A program made the translations under genes and the position numbers. DNA of 41,721 nucleotides from assembly GCA_001399795.1 (NCBI GenBank), contig LIHK01000020.1:1-41721 (forward strand). Direction: 5' to 3'. Origin of the DNA: Candidatus Bathyarchaeota archaeon BA2. GTDB lineage: Archaea > Thermoproteota > Bathyarchaeia > Bathyarchaeales > Bathyarchaeaceae. The notes under the pieces are model-generated. The model made no database searches. It was not told the DNA's origin and saw only the letters and a program-made list of their open reading frames with translations. Position 1 is the first letter of the stretch. Each line of letters opens with the position of its first letter. This document shows positions 28,741 through 37,115 of the stretch, piece after piece.

Positions 28741-28925
28741 GTGTCTATTGCTTCTGTTTCTACGCTTGGCATAGATGGCTGTTGCGGTTGTTGCGGCTAG
28801 GATTGTTGAGGCTAAGGCAATGTAGGGAGCCAACAAACCAAACTTATCAACAGGAACCCAAACGCCACCGACTGGGGGAACTAGCTCTCCCTTTATAGAG
28901 TCTACTGGCTCTGTTGGCTCCCAGA
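28741..28925 (-). pseudogene. C-terminal anchor remnant of a surface protein
   Basis: Minus strand encodes EPTEPVDSIKGELVPPVGGVWVPVDKFGLLAPYIALASTILAATTATAIYAKRRNRS, like the anchor at 1130-1272. Confidence 0.75.
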
Positions 28926-28972
28926 AACCTCATATATCGAATAAAGAGTTCTCAGCCTTTATTCTTCAACTC

Positions 28973-29326
28973 TTAAATTGTGAGTTTCTCAAGCTTTTCT
29001 ATCAGTTTCTTAGCGTCCTCAATATAAGCCTCAACCTCAATTAACGTTGCAAAATTTTCATAAAAGTTTGCATGAAGCCTTTCGGCAACGCTGTACAATC
29101 TTCCCAACTCAACATCCTTTGTTTCTTCAATAAGCCTACTAATTACTGTCTCTAAATGATGATGCCTAGAATGCTCCCAACCCCTCTTATCAGCCGCTGC
29201 CTTAACAGCCTCAGCCACGGAGCCCCAAACCTTTTCAGAAGTTTGAACCAAATCTCCTTTAGCTAAATAATTTTTCCCCTCTTCAAGGTACTTCTTAGAA
29301 AGTTCCAGGTATTTTCTATAGCTCAT
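28973..29326 (-). CDS. PaREP1-family protein
   Basis: YLELSKKYLEEGKNYLAKGDLVQTSEKVWGSVAEAVKAAADKRG...LHANFYENFAT. Confidence 0.85.
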   Translation of the reverse strand: MSYRKYLELSKKYLEEGKNYLAKGDLVQTSEKVWGSVAEAVKAAADKRGWEHSRHHHLETVISRLIEETKDVELGRLYSVAERLHANFYENFATLIEVEAYIEDAKKLIEKLEKLTI

Positions 29327-29638
29327 CTACATCACCATCTAATGGTTTCAAAAAATACTTAAAGGTTATTAAACGCCAACAAAGCCCCTAGATAACCCAA
29401 AAGTTCCTCTTCCATATCTACTTCTTCCGAAATGTGTTTCCTATCCTTGGCTTCTTAAACTCAAATCTTTTTCTCATCCACACGCAACCCGACCGCTCAG
29501 ATATGGGTACATCACTGCTACACATCCACCAGCGCAAAACGGAGACGCCCAAAACACAAACAACATAACATAAAACAGAAGAAAAGTTTTGATTTTCGAT
29601 AGGTTGTTATAGATGTTCAGAATCAACTCCAGAGCTGG

Positions 29639-29995
29639 CTAAACGAGTTTTTCAAGCTTAACTACGAATTCTCTGACGGACTCTGCCCGTCCCCTACTGC
29701 TTCGGCAGGTAAAAATCCCTTCGTAAAAGTTTTGGTGCAGATAATTCGCCTGCAAAAAACAGCCTGCTAAGCTCAGGATCCTTCAGCTCAGTACGCAGGT
29801 TTGCTACAAACTCCCAAAGGTCACCATGGGTTCTAAGCTCCACACCCCTCTTAGCGGCCACCACCTTTACAATTTCAGCCGCCGCACCCACAACTTCTCA
29901 CCTGCCTGAACATAGTCACCCTTAGCCAAGAAAGCTTCAGCTTCTTTAAAGTACTTCTGCATAAGATTCGAATAGTGTTCAACCTTCCCACTCAT
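29639..29995 (-). pseudogene. PaREP1-family protein with two frameshifts
   Basis: MSGKVEHYSNLMQKYFKEAEAFLAKGDYVQAGEKLW / GAAAEIVKVVAAKRGVELRTH...LSRLFFAG / NYLHQNFYEGIF...KLEKLV. Confidence 0.8.
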
Positions 29996-30213
29996 ACCTC
30001 TAACCACCCACCGTAAGCTCCGTCCATCCCTTAACCCTTATGGTCTAGGTCACCCTCCATTAGTCTACCCGTAAACAAGTCACTCTTCGGTCTAATAACA
30101 TGGAGATGCCTGAAATACACGGAAGCAACAGCTAAACAAAGATAGATAAAGGCAGTCTCCCACTGAAAAGGATTTTAAGAGCTTATGGGCATTCCTTAAT
30201 GGGTGTTTGAGGC

Positions 30214-30513
30214 TTGACAGAAGTTCTGTTAAGAACGAAGGCTGGTAAAGAACTTGCCTTAGAGGCCCTCTCCTCAGCTATAGAAAGGGAACTCAGAATC
30301 CTTAAGGTCAAACTGGCAAGCTTTGAAGAGGAAATGCAGAGATTCGAGTCGAGGCATGGGCTTAGCTCCAACGAATTTTATAAAAAGTTTGAAAGCGGCG
30401 AGCTGGGCGACGACGAGAGCTACTTCACGTGGTGGGCAGCCATCCACGCCCACGAAAGCATTAAAACAAGGATAGAAACCTTACAGGAACTCTTCGGCCA
30501 ATGCAAACAATAG
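30214..30513 (+). CDS. TumA-like antitoxin candidate
   Basis: Coiled-coil 99 aa protein overlapping the DUF6516/TumE-like gene. Confidence 0.65.
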   Translation: MTEVLLRTKAGKELALEALSSAIERELRILKVKLASFEEEMQRFESRHGLSSNEFYKKFESGELGDDESYFTWWAAIHAHESIKTRIETLQELFGQCKQ

Positions 30514-30890
30514 ACGAATACTTTAAGAAAATCCAAGAAATCATAGCGAACTCAAGGATAGTGGCATCAACCAAGATCGAGTACACCAAGGTTTTAGAAC
30601 ACGAGGGATATATGCAAGGAACCTTAACCCTCATCGACGGTTCTGAACTTAGAATCCTCGAATACACAAGCATCAGCCGTGGAAAACCCACCGTGTTGAG
30701 GTACCGCTTTCAATGGCAAACAGCAGAAGAGCTTATCGCAAGATGGAATAACGCTCCACACCACCCAGAAGTGGAATCCTTTCCTCATCACAAACACGTT
30801 AAAGGCGAGGATAAACCAAAGCCCAGCAGAGTAACAAGCCTCATATCCGTGCTCAAGGAGATAGAGGCGGAGATACTTTCAAAAGGGTAA
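30501..30890 (+). CDS. TumE-like toxin (DUF6516-like)
   Basis: ASTKIEYTKVLEHEGYMQGTLTLIDGSELRILEYTSISRGKPTVLRYRFQWQTAEELIARWNNAPHHPEVESFPHHKH. Confidence 0.8.
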   Translation: MQTIDEYFKKIQEIIANSRIVASTKIEYTKVLEHEGYMQGTLTLIDGSELRILEYTSISRGKPTVLRYRFQWQTAEELIARWNNAPHHPEVESFPHHKHVKGEDKPKPSRVTSLISVLKEIEAEILSKG

Positions 30891-30929
30891 AGAAAGATTT
30901 CCATCGTATCGGCAGAAGGTAAAGATAAG

Positions 30930-31645
30930 GCGTAGGCGAAGTCGTCGTCGTAAATGGTGTTGGACGCGTTTATTCTGTGCCATTCTCCGTCTCCGCTTGG
31001 CGGAGGAGAATACCGCATGTAAAGTTTCTCGAAGCCGCTTCTATAGAAGTTGAGGGCGTCGTTCATCATGGTTTGGTATTTTGCTTCTCCGGTGCGGTCG
31101 TAAAGCATTTTTAAGGAGATTAAGCCGTACAAGTCGATGACACACATTTCTGAGAGCCAAACATCTGCAATGGTGACAGCTTGGGCGAAACCGCCGTAAT
31201 ACTTGTCGTGAACTCCAAGTTCGCTTGGTTTGTTTTGCATGTTGTAAAGGAAGGTTCCTCCAGCCAATTCTGCAGCGTCGAGGTATGCTGGGGTGCCTGT
31301 TAGGTCGTAGGCTTTCAAGAGGGCTGGAATGGTCCGCATTGCATCGATGCTATAGTAGTAGGTGCTGTTGTCCTTGCTCTGGAAGCCTCCGTAGGCCAGC
31401 TTGGTGTCATTGGTGCATTGAATGGACAGGATGTAGTCGGCTAAGGCGACAATCTTGTTGTATATGTTCGTTTTTTCGCTTTCAAACTGCTCGTCAGAGT
31501 ATGCTTCGTTGAGGAAGTCTATGGCGTGGGCGGCTGGTGCTGGACCCCTACCCCACTCGGTGTCGACGCCGCTTCCAGGAATGTAGTAGAAGTATGGTGC
31601 GTAGTCCATAATGAAGTTGAAATAGGCTTGAGGAATGGTTCCCAT
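30930..31645 (-). pseudogene. Alpha/alpha-toroid (glycoside hydrolase-like) provirus protein, apparently 3'-truncated
   Basis: PAAHAIDFLNEAYSDEQF...YDLTGTPAYLDAAELAGGTFLYNMQ...YDRTGEAKYQTMMNDALNFYRSG; open frame runs antisense into the TumE-like gene. Confidence 0.6.
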
Positions 31646-31646
31646 T

Positions 31647-32000
31647 TTACACCCTCTTCAAGGCTTGTCCGCGCAGCTTTTTCAACATGCGTTCAAGCTC
31701 GGTTTGCAAAACGTCTAAGGGAGGAGCTTTGCTGAGGACGCTGACGTTTTGGTCTCCAACCGAAAAGCTTAGACCCACGGCTGAGCCGCCGGTTAGGTAG
31801 CAAATGGCGTACACGGCTGCGAGAACCGTGACGAACTCCTTCTCAGCGTCTGTGCAGTTGCCAGAGTCTATTTCTCGGTTGGTTTCCAGCTCCAACGTAA
31901 CCTCAGCCCGTTTAATCATCTTCAGAACCTTCACATCTGGAACTTCCGCCGAGGTTACGTTAATCACATCGCGAACGTCATCGGCTGAAACAGACGCCAA
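31647..32000 (-). CDS. Head-tail connector-like provirus protein
   Basis: VSADDVRDVINVTSAEVPDVKVLKMIKRAEVTLELETNREIDSGNCTDAEKEFVTVLAAVYAICYLTGG. Confidence 0.55.
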   Translation of the reverse strand: MASVSADDVRDVINVTSAEVPDVKVLKMIKRAEVTLELETNREIDSGNCTDAEKEFVTVLAAVYAICYLTGGSAVGLSFSVGDQNVSVLSKAPPLDVLQTELERMLKKLRGQALKRV

Positions 32001-32067
32001 AGTTTACGTCACCAAAACATAAAGAGAAAATAAGCTTAATTTAAACTTATTTCACGAAAAAAAGCTA

Positions 32068-32101
32068 CTAGAAACGATTATTTCAAAATCGTCCCTTCTA
32101 G
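32068..32101. promoter_or_regulatory. Nested inverted repeat
   Basis: CTAGAA-ACGATT-atttcaa-AATCGT-ccc-TTCTAG. Confidence 0.4.
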
Positions 32102-32737
32102 AAAAGAGGATTTTTCTGAGCGTCTTGTTTGAAGCAGAGACACCTCTAAATGATTGATTTATCCAAAATTGGAAGAAAAAATGGGGACGAGGGGAGAAAC
32201 TTATTAATTATTAATTTTGTTTATTTCTATTTCTCTTTCTTTCCCTTCTTCTTGGCCACTATTTTACCACTCCTCTTCCTCTTCTTCTTCCCATTCTATT
32301 ACCTCCAAAATCACACTATAAAGCGCCTCTGTAAGATGTATATATGCATTTTTCTTCAAGAAAGAAGACAGAATTACTCTTTTTTGATGGAAATAAACTC
32401 TAAGCGGTCTTCTTTTTTGCCTTATATACCAGATTATGAGTTAGTGTGTGGGACGCAAAATTTTGAATCGTTAAACCGTTGTTTAACACGTTACGTTTGG
32501 AACGGCTAAGCCTGAAGAAGCAAAAAGATCCCAGCATTGATATATTAAGCCAAAGCACGCATTGTTTAATGGCGCCACTTTTTTGCTTAAGAGGTCTAGT
32601 CTCCGTATACAACATGAATGTGCTTCGCAAACGACAAGTTGCTCATAAAACAAGTGCATACTGAGTGTAAATATTGATTCTGCTTTCATAACTTATATCC
32701 AGTAGTAAGGCGCACTCAGTAGAAGCAGTGAATCGAG

Positions 32738-33058
32738 GTGTGTCCTATGGATGTTAGGGAAACTGAACATGTTGCGCCGTTCCACTTCTGCATCAATATC
32801 GGTGAATACACAGGTATAAGCGCAGCTTCATACAAAGACTTCTTGACAAGCATTAAGAAGGTCAAGGCAAAATCTCTGAGTTTCCATGTTGAGCGAGGAG
32901 ACTTCCAAAAATGGGTGATGGATGTTCTCAAAGATAAAAAGTTGGCGGAAGAAATAGGAAAAATTCAGAATCAAAAACTTCGGGGACAAGCTTTGCGGAA
33001 TCGTCTCTACCGTATAGTATTGAAGCGATACAATGAATTGACCAGTAAAACACGTTGA
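32738..33058 (+). CDS. DUF5752-like protein
   Basis: SLSFHVERGDFQKWVMDVLKDKKLAEEIGKIQNQKLRGQALRNRLYRIVLKRYNEL. Confidence 0.75.
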   Translation: MCPMDVRETEHVAPFHFCINIGEYTGISAASYKDFLTSIKKVKAKSLSFHVERGDFQKWVMDVLKDKKLAEEIGKIQNQKLRGQALRNRLYRIVLKRYNELTSKTR

Positions 33059-33082
33059 ATTCACATATAGTCTTTTGACAAA

Positions 33083-33388
33083 ATGCTTTTGCAGTTAACT
33101 TCAACGGAAAAGGGAAAACTCGTCGGAATCGTTACCGGATGGGACCTGCTAACAAAGGTTCTGTCTAAAGGTTTAGATCCAAGTAAAGTGAAGGTGAAGG
33201 ATTTCATGACTCCTTCCCCAGTAGCTTGTTCCCCTGAATATTCGGTTCTTGAAGTAGCCAAAATCATGGCTAAACACGGAATAAAACGTATTCCAGTTGT
33301 TAAAAACGGCAAGGTTGTTGGAGTCTTCACTTCCTACGACGTAACAGTGTATAGACGAATCATAGAATACGCTGACTTCAGCCACTAA
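33083..33388 (+). CDS. CBS-domain protein (first CBS apparently truncated)
   Basis: KLVGIVTGWDLLTKVLSKG...VKDFMTPSPVACSPEYSVLEVAKIMAKHGIKRIPVVKNGKVVGVFTSYDV. Confidence 0.85.
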   Translation: MLLQLTSTEKGKLVGIVTGWDLLTKVLSKGLDPSKVKVKDFMTPSPVACSPEYSVLEVAKIMAKHGIKRIPVVKNGKVVGVFTSYDVTVYRRIIEYADFSH

Positions 33389-33421
33389 CTTTAGATTTTA
33401 TTTCTGTAGCGCTGAATGACT

Positions 33422-33628
33422 CTATTCCAGTACAAAGTATTCTACTTCTGATAAATCTGGTGTAATAGATAAAACTTTCCACATATTTCCGTCATAATGT
33501 AAATAGAGAAACCTCTTTCTTACTATCCCGATTTCTTTTTCTTTTATGTCACAAATTTTGAAGAGTCTTCCATCAAGTACTGTCGTTAGCTTTATCCTTT
33601 TATACTCGATAGGGAACTCAACTGGCAT
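33422..33628 (-). CDS. Hypothetical protein, third gene of a three-gene operon
   Basis: 68 aa; start overlaps stop of upstream gene. Confidence 0.6.
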   Translation of the reverse strand: MPVEFPIEYKRIKLTTVLDGRLFKICDIKEKEIGIVRKRFLYLHYDGNMWKVLSITPDLSEVEYFVLE

Positions 33629-34059
33629 TATCTGACAACTTCATATAGTATTATGTTTCCATCGGTAGTCTTTTCGGCTATAAGGTTCTCAGTCAGTTTT
33701 ATGATGAATCCGGGCTTTAACTTTACTTTCACGGGGGTTAGGTTTTTCATTAACTCACGTACTTTCTCTAAGCGCACACCCTCTTCCTTACCAGTCTCCA
33801 CTAAAGCGGGAAGTTCCTTCGTTGCCTCAAATGTGATTGTGGGGTAACGTAAGTTGAAGTCTTGCATTTTTTGATAGGTTGAAAGTTCTGTCCTGTCTTT
33901 CTCCCCACTTCTGGGGTGGAGAGGTATACTTCCCAATATTACTGCGGAATCCACTGCCCGACTAACCCTGTCTGTAACTTCCAATCTAGGTTCAGATGTG
34001 TATATGGGAAAGAGGCGTTGCTCCTCGCTCAAAATAACGAATGCAACATCGGTGCTCAT
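33628..34059 (-). CDS. Hypothetical protein, second gene of a three-gene operon
   Basis: 143 aa; 4-nt overlap with upstream gene. Confidence 0.7.
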   Translation of the reverse strand: MSTDVAFVILSEEQRLFPIYTSEPRLEVTDRVSRAVDSAVILGSIPLHPRSGEKDRTELSTYQKMQDFNLRYPTITFEATKELPALVETGKEEGVRLEKVRELMKNLTPVKVKLKPGFIIKLTENLIAEKTTDGNIILYEVVR

Positions 34060-34832
34060 TTCTTTCTACTTCCTAATATCACGTTAATTATTTCCACTAT
34101 TTTATCGTTTGCGGTTTCAGCGAATTTTTTCACGTTTGAAATATCCGTGTCTCTAAAAACTAAGCGGACTCCATAATAGTTAGGATTAGGCACATAGGGA
34201 TGTATGTGAATATCGAACCATTTCGGTATTCTTCTGAGATCTTCGATAGTTCCCATCTCGCTTTTAGGACAAAATCTAATATCAAAGGGAATAACTTCAG
34301 CACCGATAATTCTATTTAATGCTGAGAATTTTTCAGTTTCCAGAAAGTCGGTGATTTTCTCTAAAGGCTTAGGCTTACCTTTAGCAAATACCCTGCCTTC
34401 TAGAACTAATTCGAAGCATTTCATTTCTTTCAAGAAATCAAATCCCATTTCTTTTAGCATTGTCGCAACTCGATCAAATTCCTCTAAAACTTCTTCATAT
34501 CTCCTCCCCGCTATGCCCAAATTCCCTACACGTGGATCATATATAACTTGGCATGCACCCTTTCTTGCTATATTTAATCTTTCTATACCGAAGGTCTCCG
34601 TACCGATCCTTTTTGGAACATCTCTTATTTCCGCAAAACCTCTTTCTTCTAGCCAAGATAGTAAAACCCCTTCGGGAATCGGTTCTACGCTAGTAAAAAT
34701 GAAACTTAGCCTAAATTCCTCTACTTCCAATAGTAACTTTTTCACATCATTATCCTCCCTAATTGTAATTCTGCTTGTTATACTTATAAATTCTGGATTG
34801 ATATTCATCTTTCGCGCCCTTCTTATCAGCAA
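34056..34832 (-). CDS. Hypothetical protein, first gene of a three-gene operon
   Basis: 258 aa with good coding character. Confidence 0.75.
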   Translation of the reverse strand: MLIRRARKMNINPEFISITSRITIREDNDVKKLLLEVEEFRLSFIFTSVEPIPEGVLLSWLEERGFAEIRDVPKRIGTETFGIERLNIARKGACQVIYDPRVGNLGIAGRRYEEVLEEFDRVATMLKEMGFDFLKEMKCFELVLEGRVFAKGKPKPLEKITDFLETEKFSALNRIIGAEVIPFDIRFCPKSEMGTIEDLRRIPKWFDIHIHPYVPNPNYYGVRLVFRDTDISNVKKFAETANDKIVEIINVILGSRKK

Positions 34833-34838
34833 AGTTTG

Positions 34839-35081
34839 TTAGATTATTTCCATGTATTTTTCTCCGCTTTCCGTGACCCTGTAGATTCCCCGGCTAACCC
34901 TCTCAATATAACCCTTTTTAAGTAAGTACCTCAGGCGATTGTCAAATCTGGTACGCGTCGCAGAAGGGTGGCACGTAGCCAAAACCTTTTTCTCCAAATC
35001 TGTCCAGTGGACGTGGCCTTTCGCAAGCATTGCGAGTATAGTTTTGTCCATTAAGTCTTGTTCTTCTCTGCGCCTGCTCAT
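34839..35081 (-). CDS. Small winged-helix protein
   Basis: HWTDLEKKVLATCHPSATRTRFDNRLRYLLKKGYIERVSRGIYRVTESGEKYM. Confidence 0.75.
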   Translation of the reverse strand: MSRRREEQDLMDKTILAMLAKGHVHWTDLEKKVLATCHPSATRTRFDNRLRYLLKKGYIERVSRGIYRVTESGEKYMEII

Positions 35082-35338
35082 GACAGCCTCACCTCAACTG
35101 GCTTCTGTTTCGAATAGTAGGGCGTATGGTTGTTGCAGACGTATAAGACGTGGAGACCCTTCTCGGATTCGTAGGTGGTTGGCGTCAAATCAGGTGGGTA
35201 AGGAGTCATTTTTGCACCGCAAAGAGGACAATATTCATAGCATAGACAAACTGCCAGATCCACAGGTCTCTTTATGATTAGTAAACGCCCACATTTAGAA
35301 CAAGTTCCCTCGGCAAACCCAACTTTTGGAACGGTCAT
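35078..35338 (-). CDS. Zinc-ribbon protein
   Basis: CSKCGRLL...CEYCPLCGAKM-like Cys pairs (ORF: GTCSKCGRLLIIKRPVDLAVCLCYEYCPLCGAKMTPY). Confidence 0.7.
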   Translation of the reverse strand: MTVPKVGFAEGTCSKCGRLLIIKRPVDLAVCLCYEYCPLCGAKMTPYPPDLTPTTYESEKGLHVLYVCNNHTPYYSKQKPVEVRLS

Positions 35339-35339
35339 G

Positions 35340-36140
35340 TCAGAGAACCATCACATTCTTGTTTTCTGGATTAGCCCTCTTTAAGTTGACGACCGGCGAA
35401 CCGAAATTGTTGAAGACTGCAACTGCCTTATGCATTACAACTCTGTCAACCGTTTTCTGGTCTAGCGGATAATATTTGACGGTTGTTTGGTAGCCTGCTT
35501 TTTTATATGTGACTTTTAGTGGCGTCTTAAGATTCTCCGTGTTGCCTGTTGCCTGTTCATACCAGCTTCTATCCACCGTTTGAGTTGCTATATTGCCGTT
35601 AACATCTGTTGTAACTGAGAAGGCTATTCCATGGGGGCTAGTGTATTCTCCAACCACTGAAACTCCGTTTATTGCGTTGCCGTCTTTGTCTTGAACGTGG
35701 CAGTCAAACTCGTGTTGACGAAAAACTTTGGCTGTGCATTCGGAACTCCAACCATAAAACTCCCAATTATCGCTATCTACATTCTTCAAAAGCTTGTCTG
35801 TTGTAATCTCATGAACTCGCATTATGTAGGTGACGTTTCTCACTACGACGTTGGACCAGACTGTTACGAGAGATCTCGACCCATAGAAAGCAATTTCACA
35901 GTTGTAGATCATTGCCTTATTACAAGTTCCACCCATATAAAATGTTGCCCTTTCTGCAACCCCCTTGACCGTGACATCATAAACGTCTACTGATGATCCA
36001 CCCTGAGAGCCGAGTACTGTATTATCAAGTAAACAATTCCATATAACTCCCTTGCCAAAGCTTTTCACCGCGCCTGGAGCTTCGGCAAGAGCAGCATTAG
36101 AAATCGCTGAGCGAAAGGTCATGGCCCTGCAACGCTTCAT
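35340..36140 (-). CDS. Right-handed beta-helix / tail-like protein; N-terminal ~30 codons likely spurious
   Basis: GVIWNCLLDNTVLGSQGGSSVDVYDVTVKGVAERATFYMGGTCNKAMIYNCEIAFYGSRSLVTVWSNVVVRNVTY; Ig-like C-terminal region. Confidence 0.6.
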   Translation of the reverse strand: MKRCRAMTFRSAISNAALAEAPGAVKSFGKGVIWNCLLDNTVLGSQGGSSVDVYDVTVKGVAERATFYMGGTCNKAMIYNCEIAFYGSRSLVTVWSNVVVRNVTYIMRVHEITTDKLLKNVDSDNWEFYGWSSECTAKVFRQHEFDCHVQDKDGNAINGVSVVGEYTSPHGIAFSVTTDVNGNIATQTVDRSWYEQATGNTENLKTPLKVTYKKAGYQTTVKYYPLDQKTVDRVVMHKAVAVFNNFGSPVVNLKRANPENKNVMVL

Positions 36141-36375
36141 AAAAAGAACATGCGAGCAAGAAATCTTCTATCTGGTTATCCAACAAGCAGGGTTGGACCC
36201 TGTAAAGGCAGGTTGCCGACTGAATTGGGGCAGAGAAAAGCCCGAGGCCAAACTTGAAGACATAATCCGACTGGCAGAAATCAGCGCCTCCTATGGAGTT
36301 GAATACATACGACCGGAAGAGGTGCGTAAGAACCTGGTTAAATCTGGATTTGAATTGTGGGAAAAAGAAAAGTGA
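36052..36375 (+). pseudogene. Phage portal protein C-terminal fragment
   Basis: SARAALEIAERKVMALQRFIKRTCEQEIFYLVIQQAGLDPVKAGCRLNWGREKPEAKLEDIIRLAEI. Confidence 0.6.
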
Positions 36376-36393
36376 GAAGAAGGTGAAAAACTG

Positions 36394-36564
36394 ATGGGAT
36401 TCGAATTCAAACCGAAACTTTCCGCCATATTGGCCGTCATCCACGGGGCATCCGTCAGTCTCGCATACATCGTCAGCCAAGGAGACATCACAACAACCAT
36501 CATATGGTTAGCCGTATCAACGGGCATAACAGCTGGACTAAGCTACTACAAAGAGAAAGAATAA
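36394..36564 (+). CDS. Small holin-like TM protein (56 aa)
   Basis: MGFEFKPKLSAILAVIHGASVSLAYIVSQGDITTTIIWLAVSTGITAGLSYYKEKE. Confidence 0.6.
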   Translation: MGFEFKPKLSAILAVIHGASVSLAYIVSQGDITTTIIWLAVSTGITAGLSYYKEKE

Positions 36565-36797
36565 TTGATTGGTGGTTGGAACTTAATTGTAAAAGACATA
36601 TCGAAGATGGAAAATCAACTCATTCCCACAGATTTTCGATCAATCAAATCGAAAAGGAAAAGGGGCAACTATATGATAAAAGACTGGTTGACGCCGCGCA
36701 CGAGAGATCTATTGAAAATCGATACGATGTCTTTGAATATTACTTAAAATCGATCGGTCGAATTTAAGCATAGAAAAATAAATGGAGGAGATGGAAA

Positions 36798-37052
36798 ATG
36801 ATTGGAAAACCGAAGCTTAGTCTGCCCACTGTTGATTTTGTTGTCATTAGACGAGGAGAAGAGAACGTTAAGGCCATCCTGCATAAATATGGCTTAACCA
36901 GAGAAGACTTGAAGTGTTCAATCTGTAGTATGGATTTAAGAGACTTAAAACGCTTAAGAGCGGTTTTTCCCTATCATGATTTACTGATTTGTTGCGATAA
37001 GATTGAGTGCGTCAGTAAGTGCAGGGACAAGTTGATTGAGGGGGAAACCTGA
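36798..37052 (+). CDS. Cys-rich zinc-finger-like protein, paralogue of 38026-38271
   Basis: DLKCSICSMDLRDLKRLRAVFPYHDLLICCDKIECVSKCRDKLI. Confidence 0.75.
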   Translation: MIGKPKLSLPTVDFVVIRRGEENVKAILHKYGLTREDLKCSICSMDLRDLKRLRAVFPYHDLLICCDKIECVSKCRDKLIEGET

Positions 37053-37115
37053 AATATGCATCTTGGGCCTCTTTTGGGGTTGCAACACCTGAGAGACAAA
37101 GGTGGCGATTCACCT

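Noticed and set aside
32150-32509. 119 aa plus-strand ORF (MIDLSKIGRKNGDEGRN...)
   Set aside because: Translates a pyrimidine-rich tract into Phe/Leu-rich sequence; not convincing as a protein.
36504-36767. 87 aa ORF overlapping 36565-36747
   Set aside because: Two overlapping frames, neither recognisable; overlaps the holin-like gene; left uncalled.
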